From assembly GCA_052246725.1 (NCBI GenBank), contig JBQQCL010000004.1: a stretch of 64,000 nucleotides of DNA. The stretch is one strand, 5' to 3'. Each line of letters starts with the position of its first letter. Position 1 is the first letter of the stretch. Below, one piece after another: positions 51,873-60,262 of the stretch. Under the pieces are notes generated by a model. The model ran no database searches. It was not told where the DNA came from and saw nothing but the letters and a program-made list of their open reading frames with translations. The stretch is from Pseudalkalibacillus sp052246725. GTDB lineage: Bacteria; Bacillota; Bacilli; Bacillales; Fictibacillaceae. Both the position numbers and the translations under genes were made by a program.

Positions 51873-51970
51873 AAAGATGGTTACGGCAGAAGAACTCCGG
51901 TAAAATTCCGCATTTAATGTCGATTCATGCTACAATGGCAAGTAAGAATGGATGCAGAAAGGATGATTTG

Positions 51971-52195
51971 GTGAATCTCAATAACAAAAACGAAGAAAAT
52001 CTATCGTATATGATCGAACAGATGCAAAAACAAATGCAAGTCGTGAATACAGGCGTCATGCGTCCGGAAGACTTTGATGTGGAACAATACGATGAATTGA
52101 AGGACCTCTATGATTATGTTATGAAGAAAAATCATTTCAGTGTCAATGAAACCGAAGGAATCATCCAAGAACTTAGCGAACTCCGTAAAAAGTGA
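51971..52195 (+). CDS. UPF0435 / DUF1128 family protein (YfkK-like)
   Basis: The 74-aa protein begins with GTG, preceded by AAAGGA; the longer upstream reading has no ribosome site. The sequence NENLSYMIEQMQKQMQVVNT-type core followed by DFDVEQYDELKDLYDYVMKK and a helical end matches the UPF0435 family of B. subtilis YfkK. Function is unknown. It is one of two plus-strand genes in the window and splits rnc from smc, which are adjacent in B. subtilis. Confidence 0.8.
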   Translation: MNLNNKNEENLSYMIEQMQKQMQVVNTGVMRPEDFDVEQYDELKDLYDYVMKKNHFSVNETEGIIQELSELRKK

Positions 52196-52204
52196 ATAGG
52201 TCGT

Positions 52205-52312
52205 TAAAGAAAACTTGCTAAAGAAAACTTAGCTCAGCCAAGCCTTTGGCGCAGGCTGAGCTTTAGTTGCGCTTATATTGAAGAAGGTATTTATACTTTC
52301 TTTAAATGCAAA
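52205..52312 (+). repeat. Dispersed element C, copy 3
   Basis: It contains AAAGAAAACTTAGCTCAGCC, AAGCCTTTGGCGCAGGCTGAG and AGAAGGTATTTATACTTTCT. As in copy 2, it directly precedes (plus-strand sense) a strong terminator stem. Confidence 0.75.
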
Positions 52313-52317
52313 AAAGA

Positions 52318-52365
52318 GGCTGTCCCCTCAGAAAAGTGTCAAACACTTATGGGACAGCCCTTTTT
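52318..52365. terminator. Bidirectional terminator between the UPF0435 gene and rnc
   Basis: Outer stem GGCTGTCCC/GGGACAGCC with an inner stem AAGTGT-caa-ACACTT. Downstream T tracts are present on both strands (CTTTTTCTT on plus, CTTTTTT on minus), so it can serve both convergent genes. Confidence 0.85.
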
Positions 52366-52366
52366 C

Positions 52367-53125
52367 TTATTTTTTGTTCAAATATTGCAGTGCTTCTCTC
52401 GCAGCGTGCTGTTCAGATTCCTTTTTAGAACGACCATGCCCGATTCCGAGTCGTTCACTGCTTAAATAGACTTCAGAGGTAAACTCCCGGTTATGAGCAG
52501 GTCCAGACTCCTGAACGATCCTGTATAGGAGTGTTCCTCGGTTTTCTCGTTGGATGAATTCTTGAAGCTGACTTTTGAAATCCATCACATGGGAAAAAGC
52601 ACCTTCATTAATTTTTGGATAGACGAATTTGCTTAAGAACTGTTCGACAACTTCCAACCCTTGATCAAGATAAAGGGCTCCAATGAAAGCTTCGAAAACG
52701 TCCGCTAGCAAGGCAGGACGTGTTCTTCCTCCTGTATTTTCTTCACCTTTACCTAGTAATACAAGATCTCCGAAATTCAATTGAAGTGCAAATGTCACCA
52801 AGGATGGTTCACATACGATTGCTGCACGTAATTTCGTCAATTCACCTTCGGACATATTGTGATACTTCTTATACAAGTACTGGGAAATTGTCAGTTCTAA
52901 TACTGCATCTCCTAAAAATTCAAGGCGTTCGTTATCATCACTAGGACGTTTACGATGCTCATTCACATACGATGAATGAGTGAATGCTTGGAAGAGTAAT
53001 TTTTCATTTCCGAAATGGATATCGATTTTTTCCTGGAATGGCTTAAAACGTAAAGAAAGCTCTTCCTTTGTGAAAGGCCTGCGCTTTGTTCGTGAATATT
53101 TCTTTGATGGTGTACTGTTGGACAT
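52367..53125 (-). CDS. rnc: Rnc, ribonuclease III
   Basis: RNase III cuts double-stranded RNA in rRNA and mRNA processing. From ATG at 53125 (GGAGGTCACA upstream) the protein is 252 aa: a basic N-terminus (KKYSRTKRRPFTKEELSLRF), the RIII catalytic signature NERLEFLGDAVLEL, the second catalytic DVFEAFIGALYLD, and a C-terminal double-stranded RNA-binding domain (ERLGIGHGRSKKESEQHAAR). The gene upstream is acpP. Confidence 0.97.
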   Translation of the reverse strand: MSNSTPSKKYSRTKRRPFTKEELSLRFKPFQEKIDIHFGNEKLLFQAFTHSSYVNEHRKRPSDDNERLEFLGDAVLELTISQYLYKKYHNMSEGELTKLRAAIVCEPSLVTFALQLNFGDLVLLGKGEENTGGRTRPALLADVFEAFIGALYLDQGLEVVEQFLSKFVYPKINEGAFSHVMDFKSQLQEFIQRENRGTLLYRIVQESGPAHNREFTSEVYLSSERLGIGHGRSKKESEQHAAREALQYLNKK

Positions 53126-53171
53126 TGTGACCTCCATAATCCTAATCTTGCTTATACACAATTAAGTTTAA

Positions 53172-53209
53172 TAAAACAAAGCCCCGCAATCAAGGGTTGA
53201 CGCGGGACT
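53172..53209 (-). terminator. Terminator of acpP
   Basis: AGTCCCGC/GCGGGGCT stem with a 14-nt loop followed by TTGTTTTATT on the minus strand, just after the acpP stop. It lies between acpP and rnc. Confidence 0.8.
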
Positions 53210-53219
53210 TACAAAAATA

Positions 53220-53453
53220 CTATTGATGGCTGTTTATGTAATCAACTACATCGCCAACAGTAGCAATTTTTTCAGCATCTTCGTCAGAAATCTCCATGTC
53301 GAACTCATCTTCAAGTTCCATAACAAGTTCAACAACATCTAAAGAATCCGCTCCTAGATCCTCTTTGAATGAAGATTCACGTTTCACTTCTTCCTCATCA
53401 ACCCCTAAACGGTCAACGATGATTTTCGTAATACGATCTTGAATGTCTGCCAT
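53220..53453 (-). CDS. acpP: Acyl carrier protein
   Basis: ACP carries growing acyl chains in fatty acid synthesis. The 77-aa acidic protein has the phosphopantetheine site Ser37 in GADSLDVVEL and ends DVVDYINSHQ. AGGAGGTGAACGGAC precedes the ATG. Usually it directly follows fabG; here a 516-bp repeat-containing gap and a separate promoter intervene. Confidence 0.98.
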   Translation of the reverse strand: MADIQDRITKIIVDRLGVDEEEVKRESSFKEDLGADSLDVVELVMELEDEFDMEISDEDAEKIATVGDVVDYINSHQ

Positions 53454-53475
53454 GTCCGTTCACCTCCTCTCAAGT

Positions 53476-53504
53476 ATTATACGAGATGTACATCATCTAG
53501 TAAA
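53476..53504 (-). promoter_or_regulatory. Sigma-A promoter for acpP
   Basis: TTTACT (53499-53504), 17-bp spacer and TATAAT (53476-53481) on the minus strand, only about 23 bp before the start codon. No FapR-like inverted repeat is visible around it. Confidence 0.65.
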
Positions 53505-53660
53505 TCTCAGATATACAAGATTTTATAAAATACTTTGCTTGGTTATTTTCCACTAATGATTCCTGCAAAATTCCCGCCTTTTTCGCTGGTGATCTTCAGG
53601 TTTGCGAAAATTCCAGCCTTCTCGCTCGTTCCTTGCTCAAAGTAAGTTCCACTAATTCGT

Positions 53661-53846
53661 TAACGGACACAGGAGACCTTATTTCACCAAAACAACAGGG
53701 TTCTGTATACCTAACGGACACCAGGGACCTTATTTTGCAAATTTCATAGTAAATCGCTGCTTTTTTCACAAATAACGGCTCTGGTGTCCGTTAAAAATTC
53801 AGAAACACTGATTTTGTCACAAATAACGCCTCTGGTGTCCGTTAAC
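53661..53846. repeat. Array of repeat unit A (two direct, two inverted)
   Basis: Forward units at 53661 (TTAACGGACACAGGAGACCT) and 53712 (CTAACGGACACCAGGGACCT) face inverted units at 53770 (AAATAACGGCTCTGGTGTCC) and 53822 (AAATAACGCCTCTGGTGTCC), spaced about 50 bp. This is the most complete, symmetrical array. Flanking 53872-53940 contains GTGTCACGAATTCCACTTAA, similar to blocks at 42.22 and 63.73 kb. The gap 53505-53969 holds no gene. Confidence 0.85.
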
Positions 53847-53969
53847 TGAAAACATAGCTGCTTGAGCTAATCTGGAACGCTGGCCACTGGTCCCGCAGAA
53901 GTGTCACGAATTCCACTTAAAGAAAGTCTTCGACAGAACTGTTTCCCGGAATTCTGAACTATCCACTTA

Positions 53970-54710
53970 TTACATTACCATGCCGCCATCGACATGAATA
54001 GTCTGCCCCGTAATATACTCACTCTCTTCACCCGCCAGGAACTTGACAGCTGCTGCAATGTCTTCTGGCCGTCCGAGACGTGCTAGTGGAATTTGCTTGA
54101 GCATTTCGTCTTTGACGCTTCCTTCGAGAGCGTCTGTCATGTCTGTTTCGATGAAACCTGGTGCGACAGCGTTAACAGTGATTCCACGGCTGGAAAGTTC
54201 TTTTGCAGTCGTTTTCGTCAGGCCGATTACACCCGCTTTTGCTGCGACGTAGTTTGCTTGTCCTGGGTTTCCGGCTACACCAACAACCGATGCCATGTTG
54301 ATGATGCGACCTGAACGTTGTTTCATCATTTGACGTGTCACTGCTTTTGTACAGTTGAAGACACCTTTCAAGTTCGTGTTGATGACAGCATCCCATTCTT
54401 CTTCTTTCATTCTCATCAAGAGGTTGTCACGTGTGATTCCAGCGTTATTGACAAGAATATCGAGAGAGCCATAAGTGGAGACCACCTCTTTGATCATCGC
54501 AGTTACTGAATCCATGTTGGATACATCTGATTGGATGGCAAAAGCTTGTCCACCGTTATCTTGAATTTCTTCTACTACTTTTCTTGCCTTTTCTTCACTT
54601 CCGGAATAATTCACTGCAACCGAGGCACCCTGCTTGGCCAGTTCGATTGCTATCGCTCGGCCGATCCCTCTAGAAGCCCCAGTTACTAAGGCAGTTTTAC
54701 CAGTAAGCAT
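53970..54710 (-). CDS. fabG: FabG, 3-oxoacyl-ACP reductase
   Basis: FabG performs the NADPH-dependent reduction step of fatty acid elongation. From ATG at 54710 (GGAGGTATGATTTG upstream) it has 246 aa, the same as B. subtilis FabG. The short-chain dehydrogenase motifs are TGASRGIGRAIAIEL, LVNNAGITRDNLLMRM, and the catalytic YVAAKAG with Ser in NMASVVG. It is placed 4 bp after fabD. Confidence 0.97.
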   Translation of the reverse strand: MLTGKTALVTGASRGIGRAIAIELAKQGASVAVNYSGSEEKARKVVEEIQDNGGQAFAIQSDVSNMDSVTAMIKEVVSTYGSLDILVNNAGITRDNLLMRMKEEEWDAVINTNLKGVFNCTKAVTRQMMKQRSGRIINMASVVGVAGNPGQANYVAAKAGVIGLTKTTAKELSSRGITVNAVAPGFIETDMTDALEGSVKDEMLKQIPLARLGRPEDIAAAVKFLAGEESEYITGQTIHVDGGMVM

Positions 54711-54714
54711 CAAA

Positions 54715-55656
54715 TCATACCTCCTTAAGTTTCTTTACAGCCGTTTCCAACGAATCCGGGTCAGATATCGCAATCGTGGTCGCTCGTCGATGCACCTTTT
54801 TCACAAGACCAGACAATACTTTCCCTGGTCCGATTTCGATAAACGTATCCACGCCTTCACCCAACAAGTATCGGACAGTTTCTTCCCAACGTACGGGCGA
54901 GTAGATTTGCTCAATCAGTTTCGATCGGATCTCACCGGCTTCTGTTACAGGCTCAGCCGTTACATTCGCTACGACCGGTATTTCTGCATCTGTAATCGTC
55001 AACTCATCTAGGATATCACCCATTTTTTCAGCAGCAGGTTTCATCAATTCTGAGTGGAATGGCCCGCTCACTTGAAGAGGGATGATTCTCTTTGCGCCTT
55101 CTTTTTTCGCAGCTTCAGAAGCTTTTTCTACCCCTGACTTGGAACCGGAGATGACAATTTGTCCCGGGCAATTAAGGTTTGCCAATTGCACTGAATCTCC
55201 ATCAGCTGTGATACGAGTTGTGATTTTTTCTAGTTGATCCGCCTCCATGCCAAGGACTGCAGCCATTGCGCCTTCACCTGCAGGGACTGCTTCTTCCATG
55301 AACATGCCGCGTCTTCGGACTGCATATACAGCGTCTTCAAAACTCAACGCTTTCGAAGCTACTAGCGCTGTATATTCCCCCAGGCTATGGCCTGCAGTGT
55401 AGTCCGGACGTATCTCATATTCTTCTAAAGCTTTCAAGACCGCAATACTCGTCGTCAGTAAAGCTGGTTGAGTGTTTTCGGTCCGTGTCAGTGTTTCTTC
55501 AGGACCATTTGCGACAATTGAAGATAGCGAGTATCCTAACCGATCGTCTGCTTGTTTGAAGACTGCAGCAGATTGTTCGTTATGTTTTACAAAATCTTGA
55601 CCCATTCCAACTTGTTGAGAACCTTGTCCCGGAAAAATAAATGCGACTTTCCCCAT
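54715..55656 (-). CDS. fabD: FabD, malonyl-CoA:ACP transacylase
   Basis: FabD loads malonyl units onto ACP. The 313-aa protein contains FPGQGSQQVGMG at the N-terminus, the nucleophile Ser91 in AGHSLGEYTAL, and the catalytic His in SGPFHSELM. It starts 3 bp after plsX. Order fapR-plsX-fabD-fabG is that of the B. subtilis FapR regulon. Confidence 0.98.
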   Translation of the reverse strand: MGKVAFIFPGQGSQQVGMGQDFVKHNEQSAAVFKQADDRLGYSLSSIVANGPEETLTRTENTQPALLTTSIAVLKALEEYEIRPDYTAGHSLGEYTALVASKALSFEDAVYAVRRRGMFMEEAVPAGEGAMAAVLGMEADQLEKITTRITADGDSVQLANLNCPGQIVISGSKSGVEKASEAAKKEGAKRIIPLQVSGPFHSELMKPAAEKMGDILDELTITDAEIPVVANVTAEPVTEAGEIRSKLIEQIYSPVRWEETVRYLLGEGVDTFIEIGPGKVLSGLVKKVHRRATTIAISDPDSLETAVKKLKEV

Positions 55657-55659
55657 TTG

Positions 55660-56658
55660 TCATTCCTTCCCTTCTAGTCGAGCTGCTTTTTCAGTGATGA
55701 TCGCTACCATGTCATGTGCAACCATATGGCGTGCTTGACGTATCGCATTCAGCACTGCATTTGCATCGGAAGAGCCGTGCGCTTTAATTACCGGCGCACG
55801 CAGACCGAATAACGCCGCTCCACCGTATTCGCTGTAATCAAGTTTTTCTTTTATCAATTTGAATTCTGGTTTCAAAACAGCAGCAGCCAATTTACTTTTA
55901 ACTGAACTCATCAGCTGTTCCTTGAGCATCTTGAACATTGACATTGCTGTACCTTCAATGGTTTTCAGAACGAGATTCCCCGAAAAACCATCACAGACAA
56001 CAACGTCGGCAACACCTTCCAAAAGATCACGTGATTCTACATTTCCGACAAAATGAACGAGATCTGTCTCTTTCAACAATTGAAAAGTCTGTTTAGACAA
56101 TTCGTTTCCTTTTCCATCTTCTGTCCCGACATTCAACAGTCCAACGCGTGGTTTCCCAATGTCCCGCACTTTTTGGCTGTATACACTGCCCATTAATGCA
56201 TATTGAAAAATATGTTCTGCCTTTGCATCCATATTTGACCCCACATCCAGCAGGACGAATCCTCGACCATCCAGTGTTGGTAACGTAGGCGATAAGGCTG
56301 GGCGGTCGATACCCGGGATACGCCCGACATGGAGCAATCCAGTCGTCATCAATGCGCCTGTATTTCCTGCCGAGATACAGGCATCGGCTCTGCCTTCTTT
56401 TACTTCGACCGCAGATAAAACCATCGAAGCTTGTTTCTTTCTCCTGACTGCCCTTACTGGTTCGTCCTCACTTGAGATCTTTTCGGATGTATGTAAAATT
56501 GAGATACGGTCGGATCTGGTCAAATTTTTTTTGATCTCGTTTTCATCACCGACAAGAGTCACCTCAAGATCGGTATATTGATTGACAGCTTCAATGGCAC
56601 CTAGAACAATCTGTTCAGGAGCATTGTCACCGCCCATTGCATCAATAGCAATCCTCAT
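55660..56658 (-). CDS. plsX: PlsX, acyl-ACP:phosphate acyltransferase
   Basis: PlsX makes acyl-phosphate, the donor for PlsY in phospholipid synthesis. The 332-aa protein begins MRIAIDAMGGDNAPEQIVLG and has GNTGALMTTGLLHVGRI and VVCDGFSGNLVLKTIEG, all typical of the family. It follows fapR after 7 bp. Length is normal. Confidence 0.98.
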   Translation of the reverse strand: MRIAIDAMGGDNAPEQIVLGAIEAVNQYTDLEVTLVGDENEIKKNLTRSDRISILHTSEKISSEDEPVRAVRRKKQASMVLSAVEVKEGRADACISAGNTGALMTTGLLHVGRIPGIDRPALSPTLPTLDGRGFVLLDVGSNMDAKAEHIFQYALMGSVYSQKVRDIGKPRVGLLNVGTEDGKGNELSKQTFQLLKETDLVHFVGNVESRDLLEGVADVVVCDGFSGNLVLKTIEGTAMSMFKMLKEQLMSSVKSKLAAAVLKPEFKLIKEKLDYSEYGGAALFGLRAPVIKAHGSSDANAVLNAIRQARHMVAHDMVAIITEKAARLEGKE

Positions 56659-56665
56659 TTATGAA

Positions 56666-57238
56666 TTACGTCCTTTCTTTCTTGCTTCTGTTCGAGCGGA
56701 ACATGGTGAATACACCTTCAAAAACAAGTTCCTGTTCAACGTAGCTCTTCACTTCTACAATAGAGCGATCATTTTGATGTTCGACCACATTCGCTTTTGC
56801 AACGACTCGCTCACCAACTTTGACCTGTCTCGTAAATCGCAGGTCGGATTTTTCGGTCAATGCCATTTCATCATTTATGATCGCAACGGCAAGGGAGTTT
56901 GCCTGTGCAAACAAATGATGCCCCCTGGCGATATTATTTCTAGAAAAAACATGCTCTTTCTTGATATCCAATATTGAAATCGCAGATTCATCCAGTTGCA
57001 GGTCAATGATCTCACCGATCACATCATCAATCGAAAGTGCCTTCACTTCATCCAGCTGTTGCCGGGCGACGTTTTTGATCCTTTCACGAAGTTCCGGAAT
57101 CGAAAGCTCCAAACGATCAAGTCGTATTGTTTGTACACTTACCTGGAATTGATCTGCTAAATCCTCATCTGTTATGAATGGATTTATAAGAATCGTCTCT
57201 TTCAACAATTGTTGACGTTCTTTTTTATTTCTCTTCAT
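56666..57238 (-). CDS. fapR: FapR, malonyl-CoA-responsive repressor of lipid synthesis
   Basis: FapR represses the fab/pls genes until malonyl-CoA accumulates. The 190-aa protein has an N-terminal helix-turn-helix (NPFITDEDLADQFQVSVQTI) and a C-terminal hot-dog ligand domain (NIARGHHLFAQANSLAVAII; VVAKANVVEHQNDRSIVEVK). Its own promoter carries a FapR-type operator at 57259-57277, so it is probably autoregulated. Confidence 0.97.
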   Translation of the reverse strand: MKRNKKERQQLLKETILINPFITDEDLADQFQVSVQTIRLDRLELSIPELRERIKNVARQQLDEVKALSIDDVIGEIIDLQLDESAISILDIKKEHVFSRNNIARGHHLFAQANSLAVAIINDEMALTEKSDLRFTRQVKVGERVVAKANVVEHQNDRSIVEVKSYVEQELVFEGVFTMFRSNRSKKERT

Positions 57239-57258
57239 TCCTTCACCATCCCTTACTC

Positions 57259-57277
57259 TTATGAGTAGGTACTAATA
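57259..57277 (-). promoter_or_regulatory. FapR operator at the fapR promoter
   Basis: TATTAGTACCTACTCATAA on the minus strand resembles the known FapR inverted repeat (ATTAGTACCTGATACTAAT); the TTAGTACCT half is complete and the other half partly kept. It covers the expected transcription start. Confidence 0.75.
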
Positions 57278-57279
57278 GT

Positions 57280-57308
57280 AGTATATATTGATTGGTCATT
57301 CTTTTCAA
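57280..57308 (-). promoter_or_regulatory. Sigma-A promoter of the fapR-plsX-fabD-fabG operon
   Basis: TTGAAA (57303-57308), 17-bp spacer and TATACT (57280-57285) on the minus strand, immediately upstream of the FapR operator and squeezed between the recG stop and fapR. Confidence 0.75.
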
Positions 57309-57319
57309 GGAATAGTGAG

Positions 57320-59356
57320 TTAATCAAGATCCTCCCAAGCATTTACCTGTTCTAACAGCCAATTTCTTAGAGCTTCATAGCCTGGTTCTTTCCAAAAACC
57401 TTCAGAGTTTACCATCTTCGCAGCATCGTTCCTTGCAACCTCCAAAGCCCGATAGTCATGGACAAGGTCAGCAACTTTGAAGTCTGGCAAACCGCTTTGC
57501 TTTTTACCGAAGAAGTCACCAGGTCCGCGTAGTTCGAGGTCTCGCTGGGATAATTCGAACCCGTCATTTGTTTCTGTCATGATCTGCATGCGTTCTTTCC
57601 CGACATCGGATTTTGGATCTGCGATCAGGATACAGTAGGATTGCGCATCTCCTCTCCCAACTCTTCCACGTAATTGATGCAATTGGGACAAACCGAACCT
57701 CTCTGCATCATAAACGACCATGATTGTTGCATTCGGAACGTTCACTCCCACTTCAACTACCGTCGTCGAAACAAGGATTTGAACCTCATTTCTACTAAAC
57801 TTAGCCATAATCTCTTCTTTTTCATCAAATCTTAACCGTCCATGCATCAAACCTACTTTGAAGTTTGTAAAATAGTTGACCAGCTGGGCATGAACATCGA
57901 CGGCATTCTGGAAGTCGAGCTTATCCGATTCCTCGATCAGCGGACAAATCACATAGGCTTGTCGACCTCTCTCCACTTCCTTTTCAATGAATCCAAGAAC
58001 ACGATCAAGCATCCCATGCTTCGCCCAATAGGTTTCAATCGGTTTTCGCCCGGCCGGCATTTCATCGATGGTTGAAACATCCATATCACCGAAGGCCGAT
58101 ATTGCCAGTGTCCTTGGGATAGGAGTAGCGGTCATAAAGAGGACATCAGGAGTGATCCCTTTTTGCCGGAGCACTTTCCTCTGTTCCACTCCGAACCGGT
58201 GCTGTTCATCCGTGATCACCAAACCAAGGTCATTAAATTGGACTTCATCTTGGATCAAGGCATGCGTGCCGATCAGGATATCAATTTCCCCATTTTTGAC
58301 ACGCTCCAGAATCTCGCTGCGACGTTTCCCTTTAATCGAGCTTGTCAGTATATCAACATTGATTTCAAACTCGTTGAATAATTGGCTCATTGATTCATAG
58401 TGCTGTTCGGCTAATATTTCAGTCGGCACCATCAAGGCTGATTGCATGTTCAATGTTGTGAGTGCATACATGCTTATGCCTGCCACAATGGTCTTACCAG
58501 ATCCTACATCCCCTTGAAGCAGACGGTTCATCCGATATGGGGATCTTAAATCTTTTAAAATTTCATCGACCACACGCTTTTGTGCACCTGTCAACGGGAA
58601 AGGCAGAGCAGTTATGAAACGGTCGATTTCAGCCTCATTGAAGAATCTCTCTTGACCGTCGGATTTTTCTTTCTCCTGTTTCCGCCACCACTGCATTTTC
58701 AATTGGAATCGTAACAGTTCTTCATAGACGAAGTACCGTCTTGCATGCTTCAAGTGCTCATGGGTGGCAGGAGCATGAATCCATTGGATCGCCTCTTTGC
58801 GATCGATAAGTTTATATTGCTTCCTCAAATCCTCCGGTAAAATATTCTTGACTGAGCTAAGGAATTGTTGTAAACAAAGCTGGATTACTTTTCGGATTTT
58901 TTTGACTGTCCAATCTCCCTTAATCGAATAGACCGGTTCAATCGTCTCGTCAGTTTCTTGATGTCCGAACGTCACATGCTGCGCTGTGATCGTCAATCTG
59001 TGTTGATCCCATTTCCCTGTGATTGTGACAGGTTGCCCGATTGAAAGCTGTTTCTTCAAAAAAGCCCGGTTGAAAAACACTGCCGTTACAAGATATTTCC
59101 CCACGAGTACTTTCACGGTCAGTCTAGATTTCTTCCGACCAAAATAACGGAGAGAAGGCTCGCTATGAACCTTCCCTTCTATTGTTGCTTTTTCGTCATG
59201 TTTCAGCTCCGTTAAATCCTTCACTTGGAAGTCTTCATAACGGTATGGAAAGTACATTAAAAGATCGTTGACGGTATACACTTTCAAATCAGCCAATTCT
59301 TCTGCCCGTGCTTCTCCGATTCCTTTAACTTGCGTAACTGGTATCGACAAATCCAT
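57320..59356 (-). CDS. recG: RecG, ATP-dependent branch-migration helicase
   Basis: RecG remodels stalled forks and Holliday junctions. The 678-aa protein has an N-terminal wedge/OB domain (KVHSEPSLRYFGRKKSRLTV), helicase motifs I GDVGSGKTIVA, II DEQHRFGVEQR, III MTATPIPRTL, and the late motifs LVSTTVVEVGVNVPNATIMV and QLRGRVGRG. The ATG at 59356 overlaps the sdaAA stop as TGATG; a GTG one codon earlier is possible. Confidence 0.97.
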   Translation of the reverse strand: MDLSIPVTQVKGIGEARAEELADLKVYTVNDLLMYFPYRYEDFQVKDLTELKHDEKATIEGKVHSEPSLRYFGRKKSRLTVKVLVGKYLVTAVFFNRAFLKKQLSIGQPVTITGKWDQHRLTITAQHVTFGHQETDETIEPVYSIKGDWTVKKIRKVIQLCLQQFLSSVKNILPEDLRKQYKLIDRKEAIQWIHAPATHEHLKHARRYFVYEELLRFQLKMQWWRKQEKEKSDGQERFFNEAEIDRFITALPFPLTGAQKRVVDEILKDLRSPYRMNRLLQGDVGSGKTIVAGISMYALTTLNMQSALMVPTEILAEQHYESMSQLFNEFEINVDILTSSIKGKRRSEILERVKNGEIDILIGTHALIQDEVQFNDLGLVITDEQHRFGVEQRKVLRQKGITPDVLFMTATPIPRTLAISAFGDMDVSTIDEMPAGRKPIETYWAKHGMLDRVLGFIEKEVERGRQAYVICPLIEESDKLDFQNAVDVHAQLVNYFTNFKVGLMHGRLRFDEKEEIMAKFSRNEVQILVSTTVVEVGVNVPNATIMVVYDAERFGLSQLHQLRGRVGRGDAQSYCILIADPKSDVGKERMQIMTETNDGFELSQRDLELRGPGDFFGKKQSGLPDFKVADLVHDYRALEVARNDAAKMVNSEGFWKEPGYEALRNWLLEQVNAWEDLD

Positions 59357-60249
59357 CACTTTTTCTTTAACGGTACTCCATATATTTTCGCTTCAAGTTC
59401 CCGACCTGTCGGAGTAGCCGCCAATCCTCCTTGTGCAGTCTCCTTAAGGGCAGTTGGCATCGATTCTCCAATCTTATACATTGCATCAATCACTTCATCG
59501 CATGGAATACGGCTCGTGATACCAGCAAGTGACATATCTGCAGCGGTGATCGCGATACTTGCACCGATGGCATTCCTTTTTACACAAGGTACCTCAACCA
59601 GTCCTGCAACGGGATCACATACAAGACCAAGCATGTTTTTAAGCGCGATCGCCATAGCTTCCGCTGATTGCTCAGGGCTGCCGCCAGCTAGTTCGACGAT
59701 TGCTGCTGCAGCCATTCCCGTAGCTGAGCCTACCTCTGCCTGACAACCACCAGCAGCTCCGGAAATCGACGCATTATTTGCAACAACGAAACCAAAAGCA
59801 CCAGATGTGAATAAATAGCGGACCATTTGTTCACGGCTCGGCTGCAGTTTGTCTCTAAGGGCAAATAGGGTACCTGGGACGACACCTGCGGACCCTGCCG
59901 TAGGCGTCGCACAGATCGTTCCCATAGCAGCATTCACTTCATTGGTCGCAACAGCTTTGCTGACCGCATCCAGAATCGTCGTACCAGCAAGGCTTTTGCC
60001 ACTCTCTATATATTTTTGAAGAAGGACTGCATCACCGCCAGTCAACCCAGAATGTGATTTTACACCTTCTTTGATTCCGCGTTCTACAGCCTTTTCCATG
60101 ACATCCAGGTTTTTTTCCATACGTTCCATGACCGATTCCTTCGATCGGCCGGTCATTTCCATTTCTTGTTCTATCATTACTTCAGAAATTGGAACATTTT
60201 TTGAAACGGCAAGTTCCACCAACTCACTGACATTCCTAAACACACTCAT
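59356..60249 (-). CDS. sdaAA: SdaAA, L-serine dehydratase alpha subunit
   Basis: SdaAA is the iron-sulfur subunit that turns L-serine into pyruvate and ammonia. From ATG at 60249 (AAGG upstream) it has 297 aa. The conserved Cys-containing segments ICATPTAGSAGVVPG, GGCQAEVGSATGMAAAA and CDPVAGLVEVPC, likely [4Fe-4S] ligands, are present. It follows sdaAB after 13 bp. Confidence 0.96.
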   Translation of the reverse strand: MSVFRNVSELVELAVSKNVPISEVMIEQEMEMTGRSKESVMERMEKNLDVMEKAVERGIKEGVKSHSGLTGGDAVLLQKYIESGKSLAGTTILDAVSKAVATNEVNAAMGTICATPTAGSAGVVPGTLFALRDKLQPSREQMVRYLFTSGAFGFVVANNASISGAAGGCQAEVGSATGMAAAAIVELAGGSPEQSAEAMAIALKNMLGLVCDPVAGLVEVPCVKRNAIGASIAITAADMSLAGITSRIPCDEVIDAMYKIGESMPTALKETAQGGLAATPTGRELEAKIYGVPLKKK

Positions 60250-60262
60250 ACCGCCCTTCTGT

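Noticed and set aside
53661..53846. CRISPR-like spacing of unit A repeats
   Set aside because: Units occur in both orientations, are imperfect, number at most four per locus and recur at five loci with similar spacers; there are no cas genes.
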